Assembly: GCF_018917145.1 (NCBI RefSeq)
Contig: NZ_JAHLOD010000024.1
Span: 1 to 55,979 of the forward strand
Direction: 5' to 3'
Origin: Clostridium bornimense
GTDB taxonomy: Bacteria; Bacillota; Clostridia; Clostridiales; Clostridiaceae
Length of the DNA stretch: 55,979 nt
The stretch's first letter is position 1; every line of letters begins with the position of its first letter. The notes under the pieces were generated by a model. It worked only from the letters and a program-made list of their open reading frames with translations, did no database searches and was not told the DNA's origin. The position numbers and the translations under genes are program-made. Positions 10,670 through 21,900 of the stretch are shown here, in pieces.

Positions 10670-12976
10670 CTATGAATTATTTTTAACTTTTTTCTTGCCA
10701 AAAATCATATATATAACTAAAATCATTAGACTACAACTAGTAATTAATCCTCCAACTTTAAGCCCTTCTGGAGTATATTCAAATCTTATTACATTATCTC
10801 CAGCTTCAGCCTTTACTGCCATAAGTCCATTATTTACATTTTCAACATCCACTTTTTTACCATTAACAGTAGCTCTCCATCCTTTATCATATGGAACGCT
10901 AAAAAATACTAAATTCTCTTTTTGTAGTTTTATCTTTGAAGTAAATCCTTTATTATCTCTTTCAAAATGATAAGCTGATCCTTCTCTTCTATTCTTCACA
11001 TCTACATTATATTTTTCAATACTGGTATCATTTAATTCACTTGATGATATCTCACTGAAACAATCTCTATACTTTTCTATTTGATCATCATCTAAAACAA
11101 TTGCCTTTAATAATGCTAAATGTCTATTATTTATATCTACCTCATAAAACTTAGTCTTACTTGCATATGAATCATAAGTAAAACCTATAGGAATAAAATC
11201 TTCACTTTCATATATTTCATATTGCCCCTGCTCTCCTACCTTTTTCAAATTAGGAAGCGTAATATCTCCATAATTTATAAGTTTCGCTACATTAGGATAA
11301 TCTTTTAACTTAAAAACATATTTTACTGATAACAGTGGTCTTAATCCGTATTTATCATAATTATATAATGTCTCTGAATCTCTATGCATTCCTATTGAAT
11401 TATAAAATTCAAAAGCACTTCCATTTACAGTTGTAATAAAAGATTGGATAGACATCTTATTCCATAACACACTAGAATTTCTATAACATGCTAAGTTATC
11501 TATTCTATAATCATCTCCACTTGGAAGTTCCATGTAATCAGCTGAAGTAGTATATAACTTATTAAATTCTTTACTCTCTGGGTATGCTTGTTGACTTTTA
11601 TAAATATAAAATTGACCCATAACTGCCGAAAATATAATTACTAATACCATAGTCGTATTAAAAAACATCTTTTTATTTCTTATTTGAATTATCATAATGG
11701 TAGCAATCATTGATACTATTGAAATTATTAAATTAAACTTGAAAGTTTGATTATCAAAAATAACTTGCCCATCTTTACGATTCAAAATAAATACCATAGA
11801 AATAAATGCTATCCATATAGCACCTGTTAAAATAATTCCTCGCGTATATTTGGTATCTTTATTATCTAATACCTTTACTGTTGCTAAAGCCATAATCAAT
11901 ATAGGCATGTAAAACCATCTTGAGTAGTAACCAGAATTAAATGCAGAAAATGAACTATTTAATATTGGTACAAACATGAATAAACCACTAATAGCTAATA
12001 CAACCTTTATCCATCTCGTTTGCTTATTAGTTAAAAATGTGAATAACAACACACTACCAAATAAAGGCATAAACAATTCTGTTGATGTAAACCTTAAACC
12101 ATAAATCATACCTCTTGAATGTGGTATCTCTGCTGGCATTAAAAATGCTCTTATTATATCTAAAAAGTCCCTCTTATTATATATAAATGCATTCTTTAAT
12201 GTAAGAGAATTCTCTAATCTAGGGTTATCCAATGTAAATAGAACTGAAGGTAATATTAATACACAACTTATTCCAACACCTATACATCCCTCAAAAAAAA
12301 CTTCTATTACCTTTTTTACATTTATCTTTTTTCTAAATTTTTCATCAACTAATCTACTCAAACCATATATAGCTAAAAATATGAATTCACCTAAGAAGAA
12401 CACATAGTTAGTCAATAAACTTACAGTAACCATTATTGCAAAAAAGCCTTTCCTATTGTTTAAGACTAATTCTTCAAAGGATATCAACAATAACGGAAAT
12501 AAAGCTACAATATCATGAAAATGAAAAATCATGTTTGCAATTTGAAATCCAGAAAAAGCATATAATATACCACCTATTATGGCATACTTTTCATCCTTGA
12601 TAAATCTTTTCATAAATGCAAAAGCTGCTACAGATGCAACTACATACTTTATAATCATTAATGGTCCCACTAAATAAGGAAAAAAGCTACTTGGAAATAG
12701 TAATGTCAATATATAAAATGGACTTCCCACAGAATAAAAACTATATGCTCCAATAAAACTACTACCTATATCAACATTCCAATCCCAAAATATGTTTCCT
12801 TCCTTAATCATTCTATTAGCATCTACACCAAATGGAATTTGTTGTAGATTAAAATCATCACTAACATTTATTATACCGTGTCCCTTAATAATAAAAGGAA
12901 TTATTATTAAAGATGCTATTATTATAGAAATATAAATAGATTTCTTGTATCCATTTTCTAATTTCTTTTCTTTCAT
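10670..12976 (-). CDS. YfhO family polytopic membrane protein (GT-C-like glycosyltransferase)
   Basis: A 768-residue integral membrane protein with about a dozen transmembrane segments over residues 1-470 and near the C-terminus. A large extracytoplasmic region (about 470-735) ends in the YfhO-type beta-rich part with YDKGWRATVNGKKV and a final membrane helix. In Bacillus and Listeria, YfhO/GtlB proteins are thought to transfer a sugar from undecaprenyl phosphate to lipoteichoic acid outside the membrane, after a CsbB-type GT2 enzyme has loaded the lipid (established for those families). A CsbB-like GT2 lies nearby at 14.8 kb, which supports that role. The target polymer and sugar are unknown. 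The start has a GAGGGTG site. Confidence 0.85.
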   Translation of the reverse strand: MKEKKLENGYKKSIYISIIIASLIIIPFIIKGHGIINVSDDFNLQQIPFGVDANRMIKEGNIFWDWNVDIGSSFIGAYSFYSVGSPFYILTLLFPSSFFPYLVGPLMIIKYVVASVAAFAFMKRFIKDEKYAIIGGILYAFSGFQIANMIFHFHDIVALFPLLLISFEELVLNNRKGFFAIMVTVSLLTNYVFFLGEFIFLAIYGLSRLVDEKFRKKINVKKVIEVFFEGCIGVGISCVLILPSVLFTLDNPRLENSLTLKNAFIYNKRDFLDIIRAFLMPAEIPHSRGMIYGLRFTSTELFMPLFGSVLLFTFLTNKQTRWIKVVLAISGLFMFVPILNSSFSAFNSGYYSRWFYMPILIMALATVKVLDNKDTKYTRGIILTGAIWIAFISMVFILNRKDGQVIFDNQTFKFNLIISIVSMIATIMIIQIRNKKMFFNTTMVLVIIFSAVMGQFYIYKSQQAYPESKEFNKLYTTSADYMELPSGDDYRIDNLACYRNSSVLWNKMSIQSFITTVNGSAFEFYNSIGMHRDSETLYNYDKYGLRPLLSVKYVFKLKDYPNVAKLINYGDITLPNLKKVGEQGQYEIYESEDFIPIGFTYDSYASKTKFYEVDINNRHLALLKAIVLDDDQIEKYRDCFSEISSSELNDTSIEKYNVDVKNRREGSAYHFERDNKGFTSKIKLQKENLVFFSVPYDKGWRATVNGKKVDVENVNNGLMAVKAEAGDNVIRFEYTPEGLKVGGLITSCSLMILVIYMIFGKKKVKNNS

Positions 12977-13174
12977 TTTTCACCCTCATCTCTTATATAA
13001 ATATAAACTATTTATTTTTTTCCTTGTTCATTATAAGTTATTTACAATTGTAATTCAACAAAACAAAATTTAACCTTTATAATCATCTATCTATAATGTC
13101 TAATTATTTTATAGACATTGTTGAGAAAAAACTGTAAACTATTTAAAGATATCAATAAAGAAAGGAATATTTTT

Positions 13175-14521
13175 ATGTCTACAAAAAAGATTATTAATAA
13201 TTTATCACTAATATTGATTGTTATTTTAACAATATTATGTATAACAATTTCGTATTGTTCCCCATATTTCCCTGATGACTATAATTATGCTTTTGTATTT
13301 AATTCAAATACGCGTATTGATAGCTTTTCAGATTTATTTAGATCAGTAGGTATATTCTATTTACATTGGGGCGGACGTTTTTTACCACAATTAATAGGTC
13401 AATTACTAATATGGTTCGGAAAGCCATGGTTTGCAGTATTAAATGGCCTTATATTATTTATTTTAAGCTATTTTATATATAAAAGTTGTTTTACTTTAAA
13501 AAACGAAAAAATTAACTTCAGTAAAATTCTTTTCATTTTTATAGTAATTATAGTTACAGTACCTATTCCTAATGAAACGTTATTTTGGCAAATGGGATCT
13601 ATAAATTATATGTGGATGATGACACTTTCAGTTATATATATGTGTCCTTTTCTTCTTGAATTCTTATCTATTAGAAAAATAGAGGATAACTATAAAACTC
13701 ATTCATATATAATAATCTTTGGCTTCCTTGCAGGATTAACTAACGAAAATATTGCACCTTTTATAGTTTTTGCAAACATAGTTTATATTGCTTATAAGTT
13801 TATAATAAAAGAACATATTTATAAGTGGAATATTCTTGGATTAATATCTTCTATAGTCGGATGTTGTTTACTAATGCTTTCTCCTGGTAACTCAGAAAGA
13901 CAGGCTATAGAAACTCAAGCTTATGGAATACCAGATAGTTTATCTGTTAAATACAATAATTTCTTTCTACCTACATTAGAAGATGTTTTTTCAAATCACT
14001 ATAAATTATTGTTAAAACTTTTAATAATAACTTTTATTGCTTATATAATCTTTAAAGGTGTAAAAAACAAACATTTTGTATTATCAGTACTTCTAACTTT
14101 AGCGGCTATATTTTCTAATTTAATTATGCTATTTCCTAGTACCTATAGCCAACGTTCTGCTTTTGGTGGATCAATTTTTATGATAATGGCAATGGCACTA
14201 CTATTATCACAACTGAAATTTAATGTTAAACTTAATAATATAATTTATATAGTATCATTTTTAATTTTTACAATTATATCTGTAAAAATATTTGTTCCTA
14301 CAACCAAGATTGCATTAGATTATAATTCACTTTATCAAAGTAGAGTAGATTACGTATTAGAAAAGAAATCTGAAAATATTTTAGATTTACATGTTAAATC
14401 AATAACTATGCCTGCAAACAAGTATTTATCTCTTTATGATATTACTAATGATAGTAATTCTATTTATAATCGCATGTTTTGTAGATATTACGAAATAAAT
14501 TCAATTACAACATTTGATTAA
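13175..14521 (+). CDS. Polytopic membrane protein, DUF6056-like (putative GT-C glycosyltransferase)
   Basis: A 448-residue protein with about ten membrane segments. The first extracytoplasmic loop has a PDDYNYAF acidic pair and then HWGGRFLPQ, an arrangement seen in GT-C-type lipid-sugar transferases and in DUF6056 proteins (family recalled, not searched). I chose ATG 13175 because AAAGGA lies eight bases upstream; an in-frame TTG at 13118 has no ribosome binding site. It faces right, divergent from the YfhO gene, and ends at its own terminator. A role in cell-surface glycosylation is inferred from fold type and neighbours; no reaction can be assigned. Confidence 0.8.
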   Translation: MSTKKIINNLSLILIVILTILCITISYCSPYFPDDYNYAFVFNSNTRIDSFSDLFRSVGIFYLHWGGRFLPQLIGQLLIWFGKPWFAVLNGLILFILSYFIYKSCFTLKNEKINFSKILFIFIVIIVTVPIPNETLFWQMGSINYMWMMTLSVIYMCPFLLEFLSIRKIEDNYKTHSYIIIFGFLAGLTNENIAPFIVFANIVYIAYKFIIKEHIYKWNILGLISSIVGCCLLMLSPGNSERQAIETQAYGIPDSLSVKYNNFFLPTLEDVFSNHYKLLLKLLIITFIAYIIFKGVKNKHFVLSVLLTLAAIFSNLIMLFPSTYSQRSAFGGSIFMIMAMALLLSQLKFNVKLNNIIYIVSFLIFTIISVKIFVPTTKIALDYNSLYQSRVDYVLEKKSENILDLHVKSITMPANKYLSLYDITNDSNSIYNRMFCRYYEINSITTFD

Positions 14522-14559
14522 AAATATGCTTTATCATAAGTAAATGCTAATGTTATAAA

Positions 14560-14597
14560 AAAGAGAGGGTTCAAAAATAATTGAATCCTCTCTTTTT
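14560..14597 (+). terminator. Terminator of the DUF6056-like gene
   Basis: Arms AAAGAGAGGGTTCAA and TTGAATCCTCTCTTT, with one G-U pair, followed by a T run. It lies about 40 bases after the stop at 14521. Confidence 0.9.
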
Positions 14598-14667
14598 GCA
14601 CATAATAAGTCATATTTATCAATTAGCATTACCAATTTTATTTGAAAATATTATACCTAAAGAAAAT

Positions 14668-14716
14668 AGGCTATTACAAATGGCTAACTAAAAAGTTAGT
14701 TTTGTAACAGCCCTTT
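14668..14716 (-). terminator. Terminator of the CsbB-like gene
   Basis: A long hairpin on the minus strand. Its outer arms are AAAGGGCTGTTACAAA and TTTGTAATAGCCT, with an inner CTAAC/GTTAG stem. The T tract after it is weak. It carries the shared GGCTGTTAC core. Confidence 0.75.
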
Positions 14717-14751
14717 ATTATTATTTAATATAAAATTTGAGTTTTTAATAA

Positions 14752-15720
14752 CTATCTTTGATACATGTTATTATTAAATTCATTAACAACCCTCTCATTG
14801 TTATATTCTTCCACGAAGTATAATGGTCTATTTTTAGTTTCATTGAATATTCTTCCTAAGTATTCACCAATTACCCCTAAGAATAATAATTGTATTCCTC
14901 CTAAGAATAAAATTACTGCCATTAATGAAGGATATCCAGCTACATCTCCTCCACAAATTAATGTCTTTGCAATAATAAATATCATATATATTAATGCTCC
15001 AAATGAAATAAATGAACCTACATATGTTGATACTTTTAATGGAAATGTAGTAAATGAAGTTATTCCTTCTATTGCAAGATCCATTAACTTAAAATAACTC
15101 CACTTTGTATTACCAGCCGCTCTTGGATCCCTGTCAAAAAGTATTTCCTTTTTCTTATATCCAATCCAACTAAACATTCCTTTAGTATATCTTTGAGTTT
15201 CTCTTAATTGTTTTAATGCTTGTACACATCTTCTATCTAAAAGTCTAAAGTCTCCTGTATCTTCTTGAATTGGAACCTTAGATACACTCTTTAATACTCT
15301 ATAAAATGCATGTGACGTAAATTTTTTCAACCAAGTTTCACCGCTTCTTGAACGACGTTTAGCATATACGTCATCATAGCCTTCTTCCCAATATTTTATC
15401 ATATCTGGGATAAGTTCAGGTGGATCTTGTAAATCAGCATCTAATATAATAACGGCATCACCTTTTGCATAATCTAATCCCGCAATCATTGCTATTTCTT
15501 TACCAAAATTTCTTGAAAGATTAACATACGAAATTCTCTTATCTATTTCTCTTATTGATTTAATAATAGATAAAGTATTATCTTTACTTCCATCATTAAC
15601 AAATAATATTTCAAATTCATAATTTTCAATACTATTCATAATATTTTTTAATCTATCATATAACATATTTAAAACATCTTCTTCATTATATGCAGGAATT
15701 AACAACGTAATTTTTTTCAT
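14752..15720 (-). CDS. CsbB/GtrB-like polyprenyl-phosphate glycosyltransferase (GT2)
   Basis: Transfers a sugar from a nucleotide donor to undecaprenyl phosphate on the cytoplasmic membrane face. The 322 residues contain a GT-A domain (about 1-225) with LLIPAYNEED at the donor site, DADLQDPPE carrying the DxD metal site, and the GtrB/CsbB-typical EDTGDFRLLDR segment. Two C-terminal membrane helices follow (about 228-250 and 263-285). I chose ATG 15720 (MKKITLL) because AGGAAGGA lies just upstream; an in-frame start at 15738 has no such site. It has its own promoter about 75-100 bases upstream. Its likely partner is the YfhO protein at 10.7 kb, by analogy with CsbB-YfhO of Bacillus. Confidence 0.92.
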   Translation of the reverse strand: MKKITLLIPAYNEEDVLNMLYDRLKNIMNSIENYEFEILFVNDGSKDNTLSIIKSIREIDKRISYVNLSRNFGKEIAMIAGLDYAKGDAVIILDADLQDPPELIPDMIKYWEEGYDDVYAKRRSRSGETWLKKFTSHAFYRVLKSVSKVPIQEDTGDFRLLDRRCVQALKQLRETQRYTKGMFSWIGYKKKEILFDRDPRAAGNTKWSYFKLMDLAIEGITSFTTFPLKVSTYVGSFISFGALIYMIFIIAKTLICGGDVAGYPSLMAVILFLGGIQLLFLGVIGEYLGRIFNETKNRPLYFVEEYNNERVVNEFNNNMYQR

Positions 15721-15793
15721 CTTTATCCTTCCTCTCAATACATTTATTCTATAGAAATTTAATGTATAACCCTTTCTAAACAGTCACATAAAT

Positions 15794-15821
15794 ATTATAT
15801 ACCTTAATACTTTTAAATCAA
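15794..15821 (-). promoter_or_regulatory. SigA-type promoter of the CsbB-like gene
   Basis: Minus strand TTGATT (15816-15821), 16-base spacer, TATAAT (15794-15799), about 75 bases before the chosen ATG. Confidence 0.6.
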
Positions 15822-15861
15822 TAAATAGTTAAGAATTATTTATTATAATATCATATTAATT

Positions 15862-16788
15862 TTATTTGTGTATATCTTTATATCTTGTTAAATATAATTC
15901 ATAATTCATTCTATTATTTTTAACAATTGTGTCTAATATAAAACCACATACTAAAGCAAGCATAGACACTACTACTAAGCCTACTGCTAATATTGCTGAT
16001 GGTACTTTTGTTACAAAATCAGTTTTCATAAACTCAACAACTACAGGTATCCCTACCATCATTCCCAAAACAAAACAAATAATAGAAACAACTCCAAAAA
16101 ACGCCATAGGCTTATAATTTTTAAATAATGATCCTAATGCACTTAGAACTCTATATCCATCTTTAAATGTATTTAATTTAGATTCACTACCTTCTGGTCT
16201 ATCTCTATAATCTATAGGAATCTCTTTTAATAAAAACTTTTTATCTAATGCATGAATACTCATTTCTGTCTCTATTTGAAACCCATCACTTAATACTGGC
16301 ATTGTCTTTACAAAATATCTATTGAATGCTCTATATCCTGTCATTATATCTTTAATTTCATTCTTAAATAATAATCCAATTAATCCTTTAACTAAATTAT
16401 TTCCAAAGTCATGAAAAGGTCTCTTATTTTCTTGAAAATATGTACCATTTGATAATCTATCCCCTATTACCATATCTGCTTTACCATCTATAATCGGTTG
16501 TATCATATCTCTAGCAGACTCTGCTGGATATGTATCATCTCCATCAACCATTATGTATATATCAGCATCTACATCTCTAAACATAGATCTAACAACATTT
16601 CCTTTTCCTTGTCTATACTCCTTAACTACAATTGCACCTTTTTCTTTAGCTATTTTTGAAGTATTATCTTTTGAGTTATTATCAAAAACATAAATATCTG
16701 CCTCTGGTAATTCTCTTTTAAAGTCATCTACAACTTTACCAATTGTAAGTTCTTCATTATAACAAGGTACTAATACAGCTATCTTCAT
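15862..16788 (-). CDS. GT2 glycosyltransferase with two C-terminal membrane helices (DPM1-like)
   Basis: A 308-residue GT-A glycosyltransferase: LVPCYNEELTIGKVV at the donor site, FDNNSKDNT, VDGDDTYP as the DxD metal site, GDRLSNGTYF, and MTGYRAFNR in the acceptor region. Two membrane helices follow at about 230-255 and 265-290. This is the build of dolichyl/polyprenyl-phosphate sugar transferases. It starts with a GAGGAGG site 33 bases after the large membrane protein gene, so the two are very probably one operon. It probably supplies a lipid-linked sugar to that protein. The sugar cannot be read from sequence. Confidence 0.88.
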   Translation of the reverse strand: MKIAVLVPCYNEELTIGKVVDDFKRELPEADIYVFDNNSKDNTSKIAKEKGAIVVKEYRQGKGNVVRSMFRDVDADIYIMVDGDDTYPAESARDMIQPIIDGKADMVIGDRLSNGTYFQENKRPFHDFGNNLVKGLIGLLFKNEIKDIMTGYRAFNRYFVKTMPVLSDGFQIETEMSIHALDKKFLLKEIPIDYRDRPEGSESKLNTFKDGYRVLSALGSLFKNYKPMAFFGVVSIICFVLGMMVGIPVVVEFMKTDFVTKVPSAILAVGLVVVSMLALVCGFILDTIVKNNRMNYELYLTRYKDIHK

Positions 16789-16821
16789 ACATACGCCTCC
16801 TCTAACAACTTCATTATTCCC

Positions 16822-18780
16822 CTAATATAGCACTTTATAGATTTTTATACCATCTACATCGCTATTATAAATTTTTTCAAATTCAATACTAGATCCTAAA
16901 AACTCTCTTTGCAAATTTCTTGTAGTAATTACATATTTGATATTAGCCTTAGGTAAATCATCTAAATTCATATTCACAGTAATAGAATCTAGCCCGTTCA
17001 AATTATAATTAGTCTCGCTATCAATCAAATCTACTCTAACATGAGCATATCTATTATAATAAAAAGCATCTTTATATTCATTATCTATTTTTTTCCACTT
17101 ATCCATATCAGGGTAAAACTGAATTCCATTAAAAACCTTTGCCCCATTAGCATAGACATAACTTCCATTAATTTCTCCACCTTCTGTAACCCAAACTCCA
17201 TTTGGATCTTCTTTTGAAATATCAATAATAGCTTTTGATAATGTTTTATTGTATATAGCCCCTACTCCATGTGCTAAAGGATTTACTGTCATACCTGACA
17301 ACATAATTAACATCATCATCGAAATATAAAAAACTCTTTTTAGTTTACAAAATAAACTTACATTTATAACAAGATATATCAGAAATAAAATACCATACCA
17401 TTTCATCGAAATATATTCAACAAAATATGATGAAAGTATTAATACCACATAAAATGTCAAATTAATTATAGCTATAACTAATCCTGATTTTTTAGAAAAT
17501 AACTTTTCTCTAAATAATAACCCAATAGCCCATATTGAAAAAAGCATTGCTGTAAAATTAAACATCAAACTCATTCTCGCACTAGGAACATAACTTAAAA
17601 ATGTTATTTTCGCAAACCATTTTGGAAATTTGAAAAAGCACCATACTAATTGACATGTTGAAAGTACAAATAATGTAACTCCTACTGTATCGACTTTTTT
17701 CTTTCTCATAGATACAAAAAGTATTATACTACTTCCAATAAAAAAATTAATAAATGAACTGATCTCACAGTTATTTAACCCACCTATAGTAAAATCTCTA
17801 AATGGTATATATGTATTCAACATAAAACTTGATAATTGAAATAACTCTATTTCTCCACCTAATGATACTCTTTTTCCTGGATATATAGTATTTAATGACA
17901 AAACAATAGCATCATATGACGTATAAATAAAATATACTAATACTGAAAATATAATTGCAACAATACATGTCATTAATACATAGTCTGCTTTATTAAGCTT
18001 ACTATTTTTTCTAAACTTCAAATATATGAGTATCATAAAAACAATTATCAAATATGCAAATGGGACTTGAAGCGCAGGATATATTACTAATGCAAATCCA
18101 ATTGCACTAGATATAAAAATTATAGAATTTATAATTCTATACTTAATACTACTATGATTTTGAAAATACTTATAAAACGATACTATTATTGCTATAGTAA
18201 AAAACACCAAATCTCCAACATGCTGCATAAACCACCATTGTACAGCTGGTGAATATGTTATCCAAAATGCGCTAACTAAAGATAAAACTTTATTCTTTCT
18301 CGTTAATATCATTGCTAACTCATAAGATAATAAAATTAATCCAATCATTTTAAATGCCCAATACCATGATAAACCATATTCTTTTCCTAAAATCAGAAAC
18401 CCCCAATTAAAAGGTTTCCCTATAACTGTAATATCTGATACTGGAGCATTATATGACATAATCATATTTTGACCACTTGTAGTTACATTTTTATTTATTA
18501 ACGGATAATATTCTTCACTCATTGATTGAGCAAAATAATATGTAGATTCTACTAACCACTCATCACTTCTTATAGGTCTATTCTTACCCATAATTACCGT
18601 TTCTTCTTTGGGGTTAATTTTCTCCTTTACTATATCATCCCACATCCCTATGGAACTTCCATGTATTTTTAACGCTACGCATAATCCAAATACTATAATA
18701 GCTATAATAAATCTCCATTTTATTATAATATTAACTATATTGGCTGCCAAGTTTAGTTTTTTAATTTTCTTTTGTTTCAT
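16822..18780 (-). CDS. Large polytopic membrane protein with RSDEW motif (putative GT-C glycosyltransferase)
   Basis: A 652-residue protein with one N-terminal helix (about 22-40) and about eleven more from residue 130 to 490, followed by a C-terminal extracytoplasmic domain (about 495-652). The first outer loop carries GKNRPIRSDEWLVEST, whose acidic DE pair sits where GT-C enzymes keep their catalytic Asp. YSPAVQWWFMQHVGD is another conserved-looking loop. I recognise the general class (YfhO-like, lipid-sugar-dependent membrane transferases) but not a named family. It heads a probable operon with the DPM1-like GT2. The start has TAGGAG upstream. Confidence 0.75.
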   Translation of the reverse strand: MKQKKIKKLNLAANIVNIIIKWRFIIAIIVFGLCVALKIHGSSIGMWDDIVKEKINPKEETVIMGKNRPIRSDEWLVESTYYFAQSMSEEYYPLINKNVTTSGQNMIMSYNAPVSDITVIGKPFNWGFLILGKEYGLSWYWAFKMIGLILLSYELAMILTRKNKVLSLVSAFWITYSPAVQWWFMQHVGDLVFFTIAIIVSFYKYFQNHSSIKYRIINSIIFISSAIGFALVIYPALQVPFAYLIIVFMILIYLKFRKNSKLNKADYVLMTCIVAIIFSVLVYFIYTSYDAIVLSLNTIYPGKRVSLGGEIELFQLSSFMLNTYIPFRDFTIGGLNNCEISSFINFFIGSSIILFVSMRKKKVDTVGVTLFVLSTCQLVWCFFKFPKWFAKITFLSYVPSARMSLMFNFTAMLFSIWAIGLLFREKLFSKKSGLVIAIINLTFYVVLILSSYFVEYISMKWYGILFLIYLVINVSLFCKLKRVFYISMMMLIMLSGMTVNPLAHGVGAIYNKTLSKAIIDISKEDPNGVWVTEGGEINGSYVYANGAKVFNGIQFYPDMDKWKKIDNEYKDAFYYNRYAHVRVDLIDSETNYNLNGLDSITVNMNLDDLPKANIKYVITTRNLQREFLGSSIEFEKIYNSDVDGIKIYKVLY

Positions 18781-18808
18781 ATCTTCTCCTATTAATATTA
18801 TTTATTAA

Positions 18809-18837
18809 AGTATACCTCAATATTCAAAAAACCACAA
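18809..18837 (-). promoter_or_regulatory. Promoter of the RSDEW membrane protein / GT2 operon
   Basis: Minus strand TTGTGG (18832-18837), 17-base spacer, TATACT (18809-18814), about 30 bases before the ATG at 18780. Confidence 0.5.
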
Positions 18838-18911
18838 TTTCCATTTGATATTTCTACCATAAACAATTGCCTTTATATTATACAACTTTTATCTTAATAT
18901 AAAAATAAAAA

Positions 18912-18947
18912 AACTGAGACACAACTTAATTTTAGTGTTTCTCAGTT
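18912..18947 (-). terminator. Terminator of the SF1-like P-loop gene
   Basis: Minus strand arms AACTGAGAAACAC and GTGTCTCAGTT around an AT-rich loop, then TTTTTTT. It lies 16 bases after the stop codon of the gene at 18963. Confidence 0.9.
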
Positions 18948-18962
18948 CCATATACAATACTT

Positions 18963-21900
18963 TTATTTTCTATAACTATAACATTTAAATAAATTGGCAA
19001 TATCATCTTCTTGAAAACTATTTAACAACATTCTCCTAGCACAAACTACATTTAACTTATCTTCAGGTACAGAGTAAAAAAGCCTTATCTCCTTCTTTGC
19101 TCTAGTTAATATATATGAAAATCTAAAGAAGTCCTTATTCTTATTTAATGGTAGAAATCTTCTATTTTCTCCTATTACCATAGATAAATATATTACATCC
19201 TTTTCAATTAAATAGAAATCATCTATATCTCCAACAAAAATATCTAACCCTTCATCAATTTCCTTATTAAAGCACTGATTAATTCTAGAATTAATATAGT
19301 TTTTTTGTTCTTCTCCTCCTAAGGATACAATTCCTATGCTGTATCTTTTCTTTTTATATTTCTTCATTTGAACTCTAATATGTTTAATAATTTCATCGGC
19401 TTCCTTTATATTTATATTCTTCTTTTCTTCTCTTACACCGCCTACAAATATCTTCTTCATAAATAAATTTCTTCTATAATTTTCAGCAAACTTATATTTT
19501 ATAGGCAATGATTGCTTTGAAAATTCTAAAAGACTTGAATTTATCATAACCTTATCTTCTTCATCTAAATAAACTTGTTTCAAAAGACTATCCCCTTCAT
19601 ATTGTTCTTTATAACCATCTCCACCTACAATAACTATTTCCCTACCTAAATTCAGTAGTCCTAATTCTTTCAATGTTAATGCTTCTCCACCTTCTGCTAT
19701 AACAAGATCAAAATAAGTCTTACTTATATCCATTCCTTCTCTTACTTTTTTTAAGTTAACTAACCAAAGATAATTCTCTTCTATTGCCTTTCCCATCAAA
19801 GATTGTGCTTCTTCTATATACTTATAATATTTTTTACTTCTTCCTTTTCCAATCTTAATTAAGGCATCTATCCATTGTAGAGTATTTTCTTTTTTACCAT
19901 TACAAAATGTCATTAAATACTTACTCTTATTATCTATATACATATCTATTAAGTTTTTGCCTTTAATTTTTTCCAACCGATTCACTAAATCTATGTATTT
20001 ACCTTTTTCTTTTTTTACATAAAAAGCTTCCTCTATATCTAAATAATTTTCTTTATTTGATGACATAAGAATTTTACATAATGTTAATGGCATTACACTT
20101 TTCAATCTATTAATATAGTAACTATACTTCATAGCTACATTTTTTATACTAAATATATCTTTCAAGTCATCAAATCCAGATTCTACAAGTTTTTCATCTA
20201 AATTTTTCAACCCATCATACAACTTTGAAAACTTCTCGTTTCCATGTATCTTTAGCATTATTCCTTTAAAAATAGCACTTAATTCAATCTCATTTCTTTT
20301 ATTATCAACAGCAATCTTCAGTTTTGTTAACTCTCTTGATAAATCTCCATTTAAAACATCAAGTTTACCAATAAACTTAACACTCTTCATTGAATTTAAT
20401 ATTTTATCTCCTTTACTTTGATAACTAGCTATCTCTTTACAACTATTAAATACTTCAATTATGTCATTAATAGTTTTCATTGTATATTTTTCATTTTTTT
20501 CGTATCCATACTTGTAAAAATACTGCTCCATATATTTATCTAGAACAAGAATATCTTTTTCTACCTCTATCAAATCATCTATTATTGTTTTAACAACCTT
20601 TAGTGATTTAGTTTTTCTATATAATTCATCTACAATATAATCTTCATTTTTTCTTAATATATACTTATCCTTTAAAAAGCTAATGTACTCCTTAGATTTT
20701 TTTAATTGAAGATAATAATTATCACTTGAACTTATAAATTTTTCCCTTACTAATTTCAACTTTTCATTGGTAGACAATATTAAATCTATTGAGGATTCTA
20801 TATTATTTATTAAATTACTTTGAAATTCTATATCGCTAATATATTTATTCCAAAACTCTCTAGGAAAATTTTCTTTAAACTGATCCAATTCTTTTTCATA
20901 TTCTACAGCTAATATTTCCGTATTTCTTATTTCATTAGAATTAAATTCTTTAATATTCCACTTATTAAGAATATCTATATACTGCTTTTGCTTATCCTTT
21001 AACTTCTTCATTGATTTAACTTTTAAAACTAATTCATACTTAGTACCTATCTCTTCAAAAATCGTAATATTTCCTAGATATAGCTCTATGTCATCAACAT
21101 TATTATTTTTAAGTATATCTAAAAACTCCTTCATTTCTTCATTGGTAATAGGACACACTTTCTTATATGTTAAATCATCTTCTATCCAACCATTAGACTT
21201 ATTCTTTATTCTATCTATAAATGATAATGGCACCTTCACATTCATTAATTCTTTAGCTTCCTTAGCATTTCTATAAAATTCATATTGATTACCATCAATA
21301 CTACTATATTTAGAAATACTATCTCTTATTTCAGATAAATTATCATCACCGATAAATATTGATAAAGGCTTCATATTTTTAGGAATCTTCTTTTCTATAT
21401 CCATTAACGCTAAAGAACTTTTTGACGTAACCAAAATTCGTTTTCCTTGTAACATATTATCTATTATCAATGATATTATTGCATAAGTCTTACCACTACC
21501 ACTTATGCCTTCTAATACTCCTGAGCCATACTTATTTATATCTAATATAAACTTATTTTCTTCATTATTTAAACTATATGGAGTTATACATGAACCCTCT
21601 TTATCATTTTCATACTTATTCCACTTAAATGTATATCTTAAAGCCGAAGTAATTTTTCTTTCCTTTTTAATGCTATTATCAATAAACTTTAGCATTTTTT
21701 TACCTTCATCTAAAAGTAACTTGTTTTTACTTTTTCTTAATACAATCAATTCTTCATTTAAATTCATATATTTTTTATCTATACAGCTTTTATCTTTATA
21801 CCCTAACTTCAAGAATAAATCATTAATCTCTATTGTTACTAATGAGCTTATTTTTACATCTATAGATTTACATTCCTTATTGTAATTTAACTCTACTTCA

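Noticed and set aside
13118-13174. Extended start (TTG) for the DUF6056-like protein
   Set aside because: No ribosome binding site, and the added residues precede a normal membrane-protein start at 13175 with AAAGGA.
14668-14716. Long hairpin considered as a riboswitch or regulatory RNA
   Set aside because: It lies at the 3' end of a gene, is a simple stem and carries the shared terminator core.
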